Shown: positions 37,185 to 51,413 of the stretch, piece by piece
How positions within the stretch are numbered: the first letter of the stretch is position 1
Layout of the letters: each line of letters starts with the position of its first letter
Assembly (NCBI GenBank): GCA_028752905.1
Contig: JAQNBH010000011.1
Coordinates: 25,896,833-25,960,832, forward strand
Direction: 5' to 3'
Source: Cladorhizidae sp. MBARI D1340-BT2
Lineage: Eukaryota; Porifera; Demospongiae; Poecilosclerida; Cladorhizidae
DNA: 64,000 nucleotides
Translations under genes and position numbers: made by a program
Notes under the pieces: generated by a model
What the model saw: the letters and a program-made list of their open reading frames with translations, nothing else
What the model was told of the DNA's origin: nothing
Database searches by the model: none

Positions 37185-40100
37185 ATACACACCTGAGTTC
37201 ATGGCTTGATGCATGCCAAAGTTAATGGCTTGCTGCATGCCAGAGTTCATGGCTTGCTACACACCAGAGTTCATGGCTTCATACCCACCAGAGTTCTTGG
37301 CTTGATGCACACCAAATTTAATGGCTTGAAGCATACCAGAGTTTATGGCTTGCTGCACACCAGAGTTCATGTCTTGCTACACACCAGATTTCATAGCACA
37401 GAGTTCATAGCTTGATGTACACATGTGTTCATGGCTTGATACATACCAGAGTTCATGGCTTGGTACACACCAGAGTACATGGCTTGATACCCACAAGAGT
37501 CCATGGCTTGATGCACACCAAAGTTCATGGCTTGATGCAGACCAGAATTCATGGCTTGATGCACACCAGAGTTCATGGGTTATTGCATGCCAGAGTTCAT
37601 GGCTTGATGTACACCAGAGTTGTTCATGGCTTGATGCACACCATAGTTCATGGCTTGATGCACACCATAGTTCATGGCTTGATGCACACGAGAGTTCATT
37701 GCTTGACACACTCCAGAAATCATGGCATAAGACACCAGAGTTCATGGCTTGATACAGAGTTCATGACTGATATACACCAGAGTGCATGTCTTGCTACACA
37801 CCAGAGTTCTTAGCTTGATACAAATCCGAGTTCATGCCTTGATGCACACCAGAGTTCATGTTTTACTACACCCCAGAGTTCATAGCTTGATACACACCTG
37901 AGTTCATGGCTTGATGCATGCCAAAGTTAATGGCTTGCTGCACGCCAGAGTTCATGGCTTGCTACACACCAGAGTTAATAGCTTCATACCCACCAGAGTT
38001 GTTGGCTTTATGCACACCAAATTTCATGGCTTGAAGCATACCAGAGTTTATGGCTTGCTGCACACCAGAGTTCATGTCTTGCTACACACCAGATTTCATA
38101 GCTTGATATACATCAGAGTTCATAGGTTGCTGCATTCCAGTGTTCATAGCTTGATGTACACATGTGTTCATGGCTTGATGCATACCAGAGTTCATGGTTT
38201 GGTACACACCAGAGTACATGGCTTGATACCCACCAGAGTTCATGGCTTGATGCACACCAAATTTCATGGCTTGAAGCACACCAGAGTTCATGTCTTGCTA
38301 CACACCAGATTTCATAGCTTGATACACATCAGAATTCATAGGTTGCTGCATTCCAGTGTTCATAGCTTGATGTACACATGTGTTCATGGCTTGATGCAAA
38401 CTAGAGTTCATGGCTTGTTGCACACCCGAGTTCATGGCTTGATGCACACCAGAGTTCATGATTTCATGGCTTGAAACACCAGAGTTCATGGCTTGATACA
38501 TGCCAGAGTTCATGGCTTGCTGCACATCAGAGTTCATGGCTTGCTACACACCAGAGTTCATGGTTTGATGCACACCAGAGTTCATAGAGTTCATCGCTTG
38601 CTGCACACCAGATTTCATGGCTTGATGCACACCAGAGTTCATGGATTGATGCACACCAGAGTTCATGGATTGATGCACACCAGAGTTAATAGCTTGATAC
38701 ATACCAGAGTTCATGGCTGGATGCACACCAGAGTTCATGGCTTGACACACACCAGAGTTCATGGCTTGAAACAGAGTTCCATGATTGCTACACACCAGAG
38801 TTCATGACTTGTTACACAACAGAGTTCATAGCTTGATACACACCAGAGTTTATGGCTTGATGCACACCAGAGTTCATGGCTTGACCCACACCAGAGTTCG
38901 TAGCTTGATACACCTGAGTTCATGGCTTAATACAGAGTTCATGACTGGTACACACCAGAGTTCATGACTTCCTAACCACCAGAGTTCATAGCTTGATACA
39001 CACCAGAGTTTATTGCTTGATGCATGCCAGACTTCATGGCTTGCTGCACTTCAGAATTCATGGCTTGCTACACACCATAGTTCATGGCTTGTTACCCACC
39101 AGAGTTCATGGCTTGATGCAAACCAAAGTTCATGGCTTGATGCACACCATAGTTCATGGCTTGATGCACACGAGAGTTCATGGGTTGATGCACACCACAG
39201 TTCATGACTTGATGTACACTAGAGTTGTTCTTGGCTTGATGCACACAAGAGTTCATTGCTTGATGCACACCAGAGTTCATTGGTTGATGCACACCAGAGT
39301 TCATGGCTTGACACACTCCAGAATTCATGGCATAAGACACCAGAGTTCATGGCTTGATACAGAGTTCATGACTGATATACACCAAAGTGCATGTCTTGCT
39401 ACACACCAGAGTTCATAGCTTGATACACATCCGAGTTCATGCCTTGATGCATACCAGAGTTCATGTTTTACTACACCCCAGAGTTCATAGCTTGATACAC
39501 ACCTGAGTTCATGGCTTGATGCATGCCAAAGTTAATGGCTTGCTGCACGCCAGAGTTCATGGCTTGCTACACACCAGAGTTCATAGCTTCATACCCACCA
39601 GAGTTCTTGGCTTGATGCACACCAAATTTAATGGCTTGAAGCATACCAGAGTTTATGGCTTGCTGCACACCAGAGTTCATGTCTTGCTACACACCAGATT
39701 TCATAGCACAGAGTTCATAACTTGATGTACACATGTGTTCATGGCTTGATACATACCAGAGTTCATGGCTTGGTACACACCAGAGTACATGGCTTGATAC
39801 CCACCAGAGTTCATGGCTTGATGCACACCAAAGTTCATGGCTTGATGCAGACCAGAATTCATGGCTTGATGCACACCAGAGTTCATGGGTTATTGCATGC
39901 CAGAGTTCATGGCTTGATGTACACCAGAGTTGTTCATGGCTTGATGCACACCGTAGTTCATGGCTTGATGCACACCATAGTTCACGGCTTGATGCACACG
40001 AGAGTACATTGCTTGACACACTCCAGAATTCATGGCATAAGACACCAGAGTTCATGGCTTGATACAGAGTTCATGACTGATATACACCAGAGTGCATGTC

Positions 40101-43100
40101 TTGCTACACACCAGAGTTCTTAGCTTGATACAAATCCGAGTTCATGCCTTGATGCACACCAGAGTTCATGTTTTACTACACCCCAGAGTTCATAGCTTGA
40201 TACACACCTGAGTTCATGGCTTGATGCATGCCAAAGTTAATGGCTTGCTGTACGCCAGAGTTCATGGGTTGCTACACACCAGAGTTCATAGCTTCATACC
40301 CACCAGAGTTGTTGGCTTGATGCATACCAAATTTCATGGCTTGAAGCATACCAGATATTATGGCTTGCTGCACACCAGAGTTCATGTCTTGCTACACACC
40401 AGATTTCATAGCTTGATATACATCAGAGTTCATAGGTTGCTGCATTCCAGTGTTCATAGCTTGATGTACACATGTGTTCATGGCTTGATGCATACCAGAG
40501 TTCATGGCTTGGTACACACCAGAGTTCATGGCATTATGCACATCATAGTTAATGGCTTGATACACACCTGAGTTCATGGCTTGATGCATGCCAAAGTTAA
40601 TGGCTTGCTGCACGCCAGAGTTCATGGCTTGCTACACACCAGAGTTCATAGCTTCATACCCACCAGAGTTCTTGGCTTGATGCACACCAAATTTAATGGC
40701 TTGAAGCATACCAGAGTTTATGGCTTGCTGCACACCAGAGTTCATGTCTTGCTACACACCAGATTTCATAGCACATAGTTCATAGCTTGATGTACACATG
40801 TGTTCATGGCTTGATACATACCAGAGTTCATGGCTTGGTACACACCAGAGTACATGGCTTGATACCCACCAGAGTTCATGGCTTGATGCACACCAAAGTT
40901 CATGGCTTGATGCAGACCAGAATTCATGGCTTGATGCACACCAGAGTTCATGGGTTATTGCATGCCAGAGTTCATGGCTTGATGTACACCAGAGTTGTTC
41001 ATGGCTTGATGCACACCATAGTTCATGGCTTGATGCACACCATAGTTCACGGCTTGATGCACACGAGAGTACATTGCTTGACACACTCCAGAATTCATGG
41101 CATAAGACACCAGAGTTCATGGCTTGATACAGAGTTCATGACTGATATACACCAGAGTGCATGTCTTGCTACACACCAGAGTTCTTAGCTTGATACAAAT
41201 CCGAGTTCATGCCTTGATGCACACCAGAGTTCATGTTTTACTACACCCCAGAGTTCATAGCTTGATACACACCTGAGTTCATGGCTTGATGCATGCCAAA
41301 GTTAATGGCTTGCTGTACGCCAGAGTTCATGGCTTGCTACACACCAGAGTTCATAGCTTCATACCCACCAGAGTTGTTGGCTTGATGCATACCAAATTTC
41401 ATGGCTTGAAGCATACCAGAGATTATGGCTTGCTGCACACCAGAGTTCATGTCTTGCTACACACCAGATTTCATAGCTTGATATACATCAGAGTTCATAG
41501 GTTGCTGCATTCCAGTGTTCATAGCTTGATGTACACATGTGTTCATGGCTTGATGCATACCAGAGTTCATGGCTTGGTACACACCAGAGTACATGGCTTG
41601 ATACCCACCAGAGTTCATGGCTTGATGCACACCAAATTTCATGGCTTGAAGCACACCAGAGTTCATGTCTTGCTACACACCAGATTTCATAGCTTGATAC
41701 ACATCAGAATTCATAGGTTGCTGCATTCCAGTGTTCATAGCTTGATGTACACATGTGTTCATGGCTTGATGCAAACTAGAGTTCATGGCTTGTTGCACAC
41801 CCGAGTTCATGGCTTGATGCACACCAGAGTTCATGATTTCATGGCTTGAAACACCAGAGTTCATGGCTTGATACATGCCAGAGTTCATGGCTTGCTGCAC
41901 ATCAGAGTTCATGGCTTGCTACACACCAGAGTACATGGATTGATGCACACCAGAGTTCATAGAGTTCATCGCTTGCTGCACACCAGATTTCATGGCTTGA
42001 TGCACATCAGAGTTCATGGATTGATACACACCAGAGTTCATGGATTGATGCACACCAGAGTTAATAGCTTGATACATACCAGAGTTCATGGCTGGATGCA
42101 CACCAGAGTTCATGGCTTGACACACACCAGAGTTCATGGCTTGAAACAGAGTTCCATGATTGCTACACACCAGAGTTCATGTCTTGTTACACAACAGAGT
42201 TCATAGCTTGATACACACCAGAGTTTATGGCTTGATGCACACCAGAGTTCATGGCTTGACCCACACCAGAGTTGATAGCTTGATACACCTGAGTTCATGG
42301 CTTGATACAGAGTTCATGACTGGTACACACCAGAGTTCATGACTTCCTAACCACCAGAGTTCATAGCTTGATACACACCAGAGTTTATTGCTTGATGCAT
42401 GCCAGACTTCATGGCTTGCTGCACTTCAGAATTCATGGCTTGCTACACACCATAGTTCATGGCTTGTTACCCACCAGAGTTCATGGCTTGATGCAAACCA
42501 AAGTTCATGGCTTGATGCACACCATAGTTCATGGCTTGATGCACACGAGAGTTCATGGGTTGATGCACACCACAGTTCATGACTTGATGTACACTAGAGT
42601 TGTTCTTGGCTTGATGCACACAAGAGTTCATTGCTTGATGCACACCAGAGTTCATTGGTTGATGCACACCAGAGTTCATGGCTTGACACACTCCAGAATT
42701 CATGGCATAAGACACCAGAGTTCATGGCTTGATACAGAGTTCATGACTGATATACACCAGAGTGCATGTCTTGCTACACACCAGAGTTCATAGCTTGATA
42801 CACATCCGAGTTCATGCCTTGATGCACACCAGAGTTCATGTTTTACTACACCCCAGAGTTCATAGCTTGATACACACCTGAGTTCATGGCTTGATGCATG
42901 CCAAAGTTAATGGCTTGCTGCACGCCAGAGTTCATGGCTTGCTACACACCAGAGTTCATAGCTTCATACCCACCAGAGTTCTTGGCTTGATGCACACCAA
43001 ATTTAATGGCTTGAAGCATACCAGAGTTTATGGCTTGCTGCACACCAGAGTTCATGTCTTGCTACACACCAGATTTCATAGCACAGAGTTCATAGCTTGA

Positions 43101-43900
43101 TGTACACATGTGTTCATGGCTTGATACATACCAGAGTTCATGACTTGGTACACACCAGAGTACATGGCTTGATACCCACCAGAGTTCATGGCTTGATGCA
43201 CACCAAAGTTCATGGCTTGATGCAGACCAGAATTCATGGCTTGATGCACACCAGAGTTCATGGGTTATTGCAAGCCAGAGTTCATGGCTTGATGTACACC
43301 AGAGTTGTTCATGGCTTGATGCACACCATAGTTCATGGCTTGATGCACACCATAGTTCATGGCTTGATGCACACGAGAGTTCATTGCTTGACACACTCCA
43401 GAATTCATGGCATAAGACACCAGAGTTCATGGCTTGATACAGAGTTCATGACTGATATACACCAGAGTGCATGTCTTGCTACACACCAGAGTTCTTAGCT
43501 TGATACAAATCCGAGTTCATGCCTTGATGCACACCAGAGTTCATGTTTTACTACACCCCAGAGTTCATAGCTTGATACACACCTGAGTTCATGGCTTGAT
43601 GCATGTCAAAGTTAATGGCTTGCTGCACGCCAGAGTTCATGGCTTGCTACACACCAGAGTTCATAGCTTCATACCCACCAGAGTTCTTGGCTTGATGCAC
43701 ACCAAATTTCATGGCTTGAAGCATACCAGAGTTAATGGCTTGCTGCACACCAGAGTTCATGTCTTGCTACACACCAGATTTCATAGCTTGATATACATCA
43801 GAGTTCATAGGTTGCTGCATTCCAGTGTTCATAGCTTGATGTACACATGTGTTCATGGCTTGATGCATACCAGAGTTCATGGCTTGGTACACACCAGAGT
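37185..43900. repeat. Higher-order tandem duplication, offset 3375 bp
   Basis: About 37185-40559 matches 40560-43900 unit for unit (for example 37206 with 40581, 38785 with 42160, 39516 with 42891). Inside the block a subsegment is itself repeated (37206, 39516 and 40581 share the same series), so several rounds of nested duplication are visible. The second copy diverges from the first after about 43895. Confidence 0.85.
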
Positions 43901-45079
43901 ACATGGCTTGATACCCACCAGAGTTCATGGCTTGATGCACACCAAAGTTCATAGCTTGATGCAGACCAGAATTCATGGCTTGATGCACACCAGAGTTCAT
44001 GGGTTATTGCATGCCAGAGTTCATGGCTTGATGTATACCAGAGTTGTTCATGGCTTGATGCACACCATAGTTCATGGCTTGATGCACACCAGAGTTCATG
44101 GCTTGACAAACACCAGAGTTCAGGCTTGAGACACCAGAGTTTATGGCATGATACAGAGTTCGTGACTGCTACACACCAGAGTTCATGTCTTGCTACACAC
44201 CAGAGTTCATGTTTTGCTACACCCCAGTCTTCATAGCTCGATACATACCAGAGTTCATGTCTTGCTACATACCAGAGTTAATAGCTTGATACATACCAGA
44301 GTTCATGGCTTGATGCACACCAGATATGATGGCTTGACACACACCAGTGTTCATGGTTTGATACACAATAGTTCATGGCTTGATAAAGAGTTCATAGCTG
44401 CTACAGACCAGAGTTCATGTCTTGTTACACACAAGAGTTCATAGCTTGATACACACCAGAGTATATGGCTTGATGCATGCCAGAGTTCATGGCTTGCTGC
44501 AAGTCAGATTTCATGGCTTGCTACACACCAGAGTTCTTGGCTTGATACCCACCAGAATTCATGGCTTGATGCACACCAAAGTTCACGGCTTGATGCGCAC
44601 CAGAGTTCATTGTTGATGCTCACCAGAGTTCATGAGTTGATGCACACCAGAGTGCATGGCTTGATGTGCAACAGAGTTCATGGCTTGATGCACACTTTAT
44701 TTCATGGCTTGATGCACACCAGAGTTCATGGCTTGACACACACCAGAGTTCATGGCTTGAGACAACAGCTTGATACAGAGTTCATGACTGCTACACACCA
44801 GAGTTCATTTCTTGCTACACACCAGAGTTCATGTTTTACTACACCCCAGAGTTCATAGCTTGATACACACCTGAGTTCATGGCTTGATGCATGCCAAAGT
44901 TAATGGCTTGCTGCACGCCAGAGTTCATGGCTTGCTACACACCAGAGTTCATAGCTTCATACCCACCAGAGTTCTTGGCTTGATGCACACCAGAGTTCAT
45001 GTCTTACTACACACCAGATTTCATAGCTTAATACACATCAGAGTTCATAGCTTGCTGCATTCCAGTGTTCATAGCTTGA

Positions 45080-45095
45080 TGTACACAGTTTGCAT
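45080..45095. other. Orientation switch in the satellite array
   Basis: The forward series ends in GCTTGATGTACACAG and continues directly as TTTGCATCAAGCCATGAAC, the reverse-complement unit. No spacer or foreign sequence lies at the switch. Before it, GATGTACACATGTGTTCATG is the usual continuation, so the forward unit is cut about four bases after GATGTACAC. Confidence 0.95.
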
Positions 45096-45508
45096 CAAGC
45101 CATGAACCGTGGAGTGCATCAAGCCATGAACTCTGGTGGGTATCAGACTATGAACTCTGGTCTGTATCAAGACATGAACTGTGGTGTGCATCAAGTCATG
45201 AACTCTGGTGTGCAGCAATCCATGAACTCTGGTTTACTTCAAGACATGAACTCGGGTGCGCATTAAGCCATGAACTCTGTTGTGCATCAAGCCATGAAAT
45301 CTGGTGGGTATCAAGCTATGAACTCTGGTCTGTATCAAGGTATGAACTCTGGTGTGTAGCAAACTATGAAGTCTGTTGTTTAGCAGTAATGAACCCTGTA
45401 TCAACCCATGAACTCTGGTGTGCATCAAGCCATGAACTTTGGTGTGCATCAATCCATGAACTCGGATGTGCATCAAGCCATTAACTCGGGGGCGCAGCAA
45501 GATATGAA

Positions 45509-47799
45509 CTACAGAACTCTGGTGTGCATCAAGCCATGAACACTGGTGTGTATCAAGCCATGAACTCTGGTTTGCATCAAACCATGAACTCTGATATTTA
45601 TAAAGTTATAAACTCTGGTGTGTAGCAAGACATGAACTCTGGTGTGTATAGAGCTATAAACTCTGGTCTGTATCAAGCTTTTAACTTTGGTGTGTAGCAA
45701 GACATGAACTCTGGTGTGTATCGAGCTATGAACTCTGCTGTGCATCAAGCCATGAACTCTGGTGTGTAGCAGTCATGAACTCTGTATCAATTCATGAATT
45801 CTGGAATGCAGCAAGCCATGAACTCTGGTGTGTCAAGCCATGAACCCTTGTGTGTACCAAGCCATAAACTATGATGTGAATCAAGCCATGAACTCTGGTG
45901 TGCATCAAGCCATGAACTCTGGTGTGTAGCAAGCCATGAACTCTGGTGTGCATCAAGCCATTAACTCGGGGGCGCAGCAAGATATGAACTACAGAACTCT
46001 GGTGTGCATCAAGCCATGAACACTGGTGTGTATCAAGCCATGAACTCTGGTGTCAGTTGCCATGCACTCTGTATCAAGCCATGAACTCTGGTTTGCATCA
46101 AGCCATGAACTCTGATATTTATAAAGTTATAAACTCTGGTGTGTAGCAAGACATGAACTCTGGTGTGTATAGAGCTATGAACTCTGGTCTGTATCAAGCT
46201 TTTAACTTTGGTGTGTAGCAAGACATGAACTCTGGTGTGTATCGAGCTATGAACTCTGCTGTGCATCAAGCCATGAACTCTGGTGTGTAGCAGTCATGAA
46301 CTCTGTATCAATTCATGAATTCTGGAATGCAGCAAGCCATAAACTCTGGTGTGTCAAGCCATGAACCCTTGTGTGTACCAAGCCATAAACTATGATGTGA
46401 ATCAAGCCATGAATTCTGGTGTGTCAAGCCATGAACTCTTGTGTGTATCAAGCCATGAAATCTGTTGTGCATCAAGCCTTGAACTCTGGTGTGCATCAAG
46501 CTATGAATTGCGGTGTGCAGCTAGCCATGATCTCTGGTGTGCATGAAACCATGAACTCAGGTGTACATCAAGCTATGAACTCTGGTATGCATCAAGCAAT
46601 GAACTGTGTAGCAAGCCATGAACTCTGGTGTGTATCAAGCAATTAACTCTGGTGTGCACCACCTATGAACTCTGGTGTGCATCAAGCCATGAACTCTGGT
46701 GTGCATCAAGCCATGAACTCTGGTGTGCATCAAGCTATGAACTCGGGGTGCAGCAAAAGATGAACTATATGAACTCTGGTGTGCATCAAGCTATGAACAT
46801 TGGCTTGCAACGAGCCATAAACTCTGGTGTACATCAAGCTATGAACTCTGGTTTGCATGAAGCCATGAACTCTGGTACGCATCAAGCAATAAACTTTGGT
46901 GTCCATCAAGCCATGAACTCTGGTGTACTTCAATCTTGAACACTGGTGTGCAGCAATCCATGAACTCTGGTGTGCATCAAGCTATGAAATCTGGTGTGTA
47001 TCAAGCCATGAATGCAGGTGTGCATCAAGTCATTGACTCTGGTGCGCATCAAGTCATGAACTCTTGTGTGGTATCATGCCATGAGCTCTGGTATGCAACA
47101 AGACATGAACTCAAGTGTGCATCAAGCCATGAACTCTAGTTTGCATCAAGCCATGAACCCTGGAGTGAATCAAGCCATGAACTCTGGTGGGTATCAGACT
47201 ATGAACTGTGGTCTGTATCAAGACATGAACTGTGGTGTGCATCAAGTCATGAACTCTGGTGTGCAGCAATCCATGAACTCTGGTTTACTTCAAGACATGA
47301 ACTCGGGTGCGCATTAAGCCATGAACTCTGTTGTGCATCAAGCCATGAAATCTGGTGGGTATCAAGCTATGAACTCTGGTCTGTATCAAGGTATGAACTC
47401 TGGTGTGTAGCAAACCATGAAGTCTGTTGTTTAGCAGTCATGAACCCTGTATCAACCCATGAACTCTGGTGTGCATCAAGCCATGAACTTTGGTGTGCAT
47501 CAATCCATGAACTCGGATGTGCATCAAGCCATTAACTCGGGGGCGCAGCAAGATATGAACTACAGAACTCTGGTGTGCATCAAGCCATGAACACTGGTGT
47601 GTATCAAGCCATGAACTCTGGTTTGCATCAAACCATGAACTCTGATATTTATAAAGTTATAAACTCTGGTGTGTAGCAAGACATGAACTCTGGTGTGTAT
47701 AGAGCTATAAACTCTGGTCTGTATCAAGCTTTTATCTTTGGTGTGTAGCAAGACATGAACTCTGGTGTGTATCGAACTATGAACTCTGCTGTGCATCAA
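45509..47799. repeat. Higher-order duplications in the reverse array, offsets 524 and 2051 bp
   Basis: The variant series at 45509-45748 (with GATATTTATAAAGTTATAAA) recurs at 46033-46269 and at 47560-47799. That AT-rich variant unit is a good marker, and it recurs throughout the reverse array. Confidence 0.75.
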
Positions 47800-50700
47800 G
47801 CCATGAACTCTGGTGTGTAGCAGTCATGAACTCTGTATCAATTCATGAATTCTGGAATGCAGCAAGCCATGAACTCTGGTGTGTCAAGCCATGAACCCTT
47901 GTGTGTACCAAGCCATAAACTATGATGTGAATCAAGCCATGAACTCTGGTGTGCATCAAGCCATGAACTCTGGTGTGTAGCAAGCCATGAACTCTGGTGT
48001 GCATCAAGCCATGAACTCTGATGTGCACAATCCATGAACTCGGATGTGCATCAAGCCATGAACTCGGGGGTGCAGCAAAAGATGAACTATATGAACTCTG
48101 GTGTGCATCAAGCCATGAACCATGGGTTGCATCAAGCTATGAATAATGGTGTGCATCAAGCCATGTACTCTGGTGTGCATCAAGCCATGAACTCTGGTGA
48201 GTATCAATATCTTAATTCTGGTCTGTATCAAGCTATGAACTCTGGTGTGTATCAACACATGAACTGTGGTGTGCATCAAGTCATGAACTCTAGTTTGCAT
48301 CAATCAATGAACTCTGTTTGACTTCAAGACATGAACTCGGGTGCGCATCAAGCGATGAACTCTGTTGTGCATCAAGCCATGAAATCTGGTGGGTATCAAG
48401 CTATGAACTCTGGTCTGTATCAAGCTATGAACTCTGGTGTGTAGCAAGCCATGAAGTCTGTTATTTAGCAGTCATAAACTCTGTATCACCCATGAACTCT
48501 GGTGTGCATCAAGCCATGAACTCTGGGGTCCATCAAGCCATGAACTCTGGTGTTTAGGAAGCCATGAACTCCGGCATGCTGCAAGCTATGAACTCTGTCA
48601 TGCAGCAAGCCATGAACTCTGCTGTGTCAAGCCATGAACCCTTGTGTGTACCAAGCCATGAACTCGGATGTGAATCAAGCCATGAACTCTGGTGTGCATC
48701 AAGCCATGAACTCTGGTGTGTAGGAAGCCATGAACTCTGGTGTGCATCAAGCCATGAACTTTGGTGTGCATCAATCCATGAACTTGGATGTGCATCAAGC
48801 CATTAACTCAGGGGTGCAGCAAGATATGAACTCTATGAACTCTGGTGTGCATCAAGCCATGAACACTGGTGTGTATCAAGCCATGAATTTGGTGTCAGTA
48901 GCCATGCACTCTGTATCAAGCCATGAACTCTGGTTTGCATCAAGCCATGCAATCTGGTCTGCATCAAGCTATGAATTATGGTGTGCATCAAGCCATGTAC
49001 TCTGGTGTGCATCAAGCTGGTGAGTATCAATATATGAACTCTGGTCTGTATCAAGCTATGAACTCTGGTGTGTATCAAGACATGAACTGTGGTGTGCATC
49101 AAGTCATGAACTCTGGTATGCATCAATCCATGAACTCTGGTTTACTTCAAGACATGAACTCGGGAGCGCATTAAGCCATGAACTCTGTTGTGCATCAAGC
49201 CATGAAATCTGGTGGGTATCAAGCTATCAACTCTGGTCTGTATCAAGCTATGATCTCTGGTGTGTAGCAAGCCATGAAGTCTGTTGTTTAGCAGTCATGA
49301 ACCCTGTATCAAGCCATGAACTCTGGTGTGCATCAAGCCATGAACTCTGGGGTGCATCAAGCCATGAACTCTGGTGTGTAGGAAGCAATTTACTCTGGCA
49401 TTCGCAAGCTATGAACTCTAGCGTGCATCAAGCCATGAACTCTGATATTTATAAAGTTATAAACTCTGGTGTGTAGCAAGACATGAACTCTGGTGTGTAT
49501 AGAGCTATGAACTCTGGTCTGTATCAAGCTATGAACTTTGATGTGTAGCAAGACATGAACTCTGGTGTGTATCGAGCTATGAACTCTGCTGTGCATCAAG
49601 CAATGAACTCTGGAGTGTAGCAGTCATGAACTCTGTATAAATTCATGAACTCTGGCATGCAGAAAGCCATTAATTCTGGTGTGTAAAGCTTGTGTGTATC
49701 AAGCCATGAAAACTGGTGTGCATCAAGCCTTGAACTCTGGTGTGCATCAAACGATGAATTGTGGTGTGCAGCTAGCCATGAAGTCTGTTGTTTAACAGTC
49801 TCATGAACCCTGTATAAAGCCATGAACTCTGGTGTGCATCAAGCCATGAACTCTGGGGTGCATCAAGCCATGAACTCTGGTGTGTAGGAAGCAATGAACT
49901 CTGGCATGCTGCAAGCTATGAACTATGGCGTGCATCAAGCCATGAACTCTGATATTTATAAAGTTATAAATTCTGGTGTGTAGCAAGACATGAACTCTGG
50001 TGTATATAGAGCTATGAACTCTGGTCTGTATCAAGCTATGAACTTTGATCTGTAGCAAGACATGAACTCTGGTGTGTATCGAGCTATGAACTCTGCTGTG
50101 CATCAAGCAATGAACTCTGGAGTGTAGTAGTCATGAACTCTATATAAATTCATGAACTCTGGCATGCAGAAAGCCATGAATTCAGGTGTATCAAACCATG
50201 AACTCTTGTGTGTATCAAGCCATGAAATCTGGTATGCATCAAGCCTTGAACTCTGGTGTACATCAAGCTATGAATTGCGGTGGGCAGCTAGCCATGATCT
50301 CTGGTGTGCATCAAACCATGAACTCAGGTGTACATCAAGCTATGAACTCTGGTATGCATCAAGCAATGAACTGTGTAGCAAGCCATGAACTCTGGTGTGT
50401 ATCAAGCAATTAACTCTGGTGTGCACCACCTATGAACTCTGGTGTGCATCAAGCCATGAACTCTGGTGTGCATCAAGCCATGAACTCTGGGGTCCATCAA
50501 GCCATGAACTCTGGTGTACTTCAAGCTTGAACACTGGTGCGCAGCAGGCCATGAACTCTGGTGTGCATCAAGCTATGAAATCTGGTGTGTATCAAGCCAT
50601 GAACGCAGGTGTGCATCAAGTCATTGACTCTGGTGCGCAACAAGTCATGAACTCTTGTGTGGTATCAGGCCATGAACTCTGGTATGCAACAAGACATGAA

Positions 50701-51413
50701 CTCAAGTGTGCATCAAGCCATGAACTCTAGTTTGCATCAAGCCATGAACTCTGGAGTGCATCAAGCCATGAACTCTGGTGGGTATCAGACTATGAACTCT
50801 GGTCTGTATTAAGACATGAACTGTGGTGTACATCAAGTCATGAACTCTGGTGTGCAGCAATCCATGAACTCTGGTTTACTTCAAGACATGAACTCGGGTG
50901 CGCATTAAGCCATGAACTCTGTTGTGCATCAAGCCATGAAATCTGGTGGGTATCAAGCTATGAACTCTGGTCTGTATCAAGGTATGAACTCTGGTGTGTA
51001 GCAAGCCATGAAGTCTGTTGTTTAGCAGTCATGAACCCTGTATCAACCCATGAACTCTGGTGTGCATCAAGCCATGAACTCTGGGGTGCATCAAGCCATG
51101 AACTCTGGTGTGTAGGAAGCAATGAACTCTGGCATGCTGCAAGCTATGAACTCTGGCATGCATCAAGCCATGAACTCTGATATTTATAAAGTTATAAATT
51201 CTGGTTTGTAGCAAGACATGAACTCTGGTGTGTATAGAGCTATGAACTCTGGTCTGTATCAAGCTATGAACTTTGATGTGTAGCAAGACATGAACTCTGG
51301 TGTGTATCAAGCTATGAACTCTGCTGTGCATCAAGCAATGAACTCTGGAGTGTAGCAGTCATGAACTCTGTATAAATTCATGAACTCTGGCATGCAGAAA
51401 GCCATGAATTCTG

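Larger units (their letters stand above)
10340..45087 (+). repeat. 24-bp minisatellite array, forward orientation (34.7 kb)
   Basis: Continuous head-to-tail units of 24 bp with core TTCATGGCTTGATGCACAC; a canonical copy is 15740-15763. By length this is about 1,450 units. Variant units recur in fixed order, including a 9-bp truncated unit (TTCATAGAG), a 27-bp unit with an extra GTT (AGAGTTGTTCATGG), and a short pair around GATACAGAGTTCATGACTG. The first kilobase (10340-11000) is more degenerate than the interior. The consensus contains no CpG. Open frames up to 248 codons (12569-13315) on either strand follow from a 24-bp unit with stops in only one frame per strand, and they end at variant units; none is defended as a gene. 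Confidence 0.98.
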
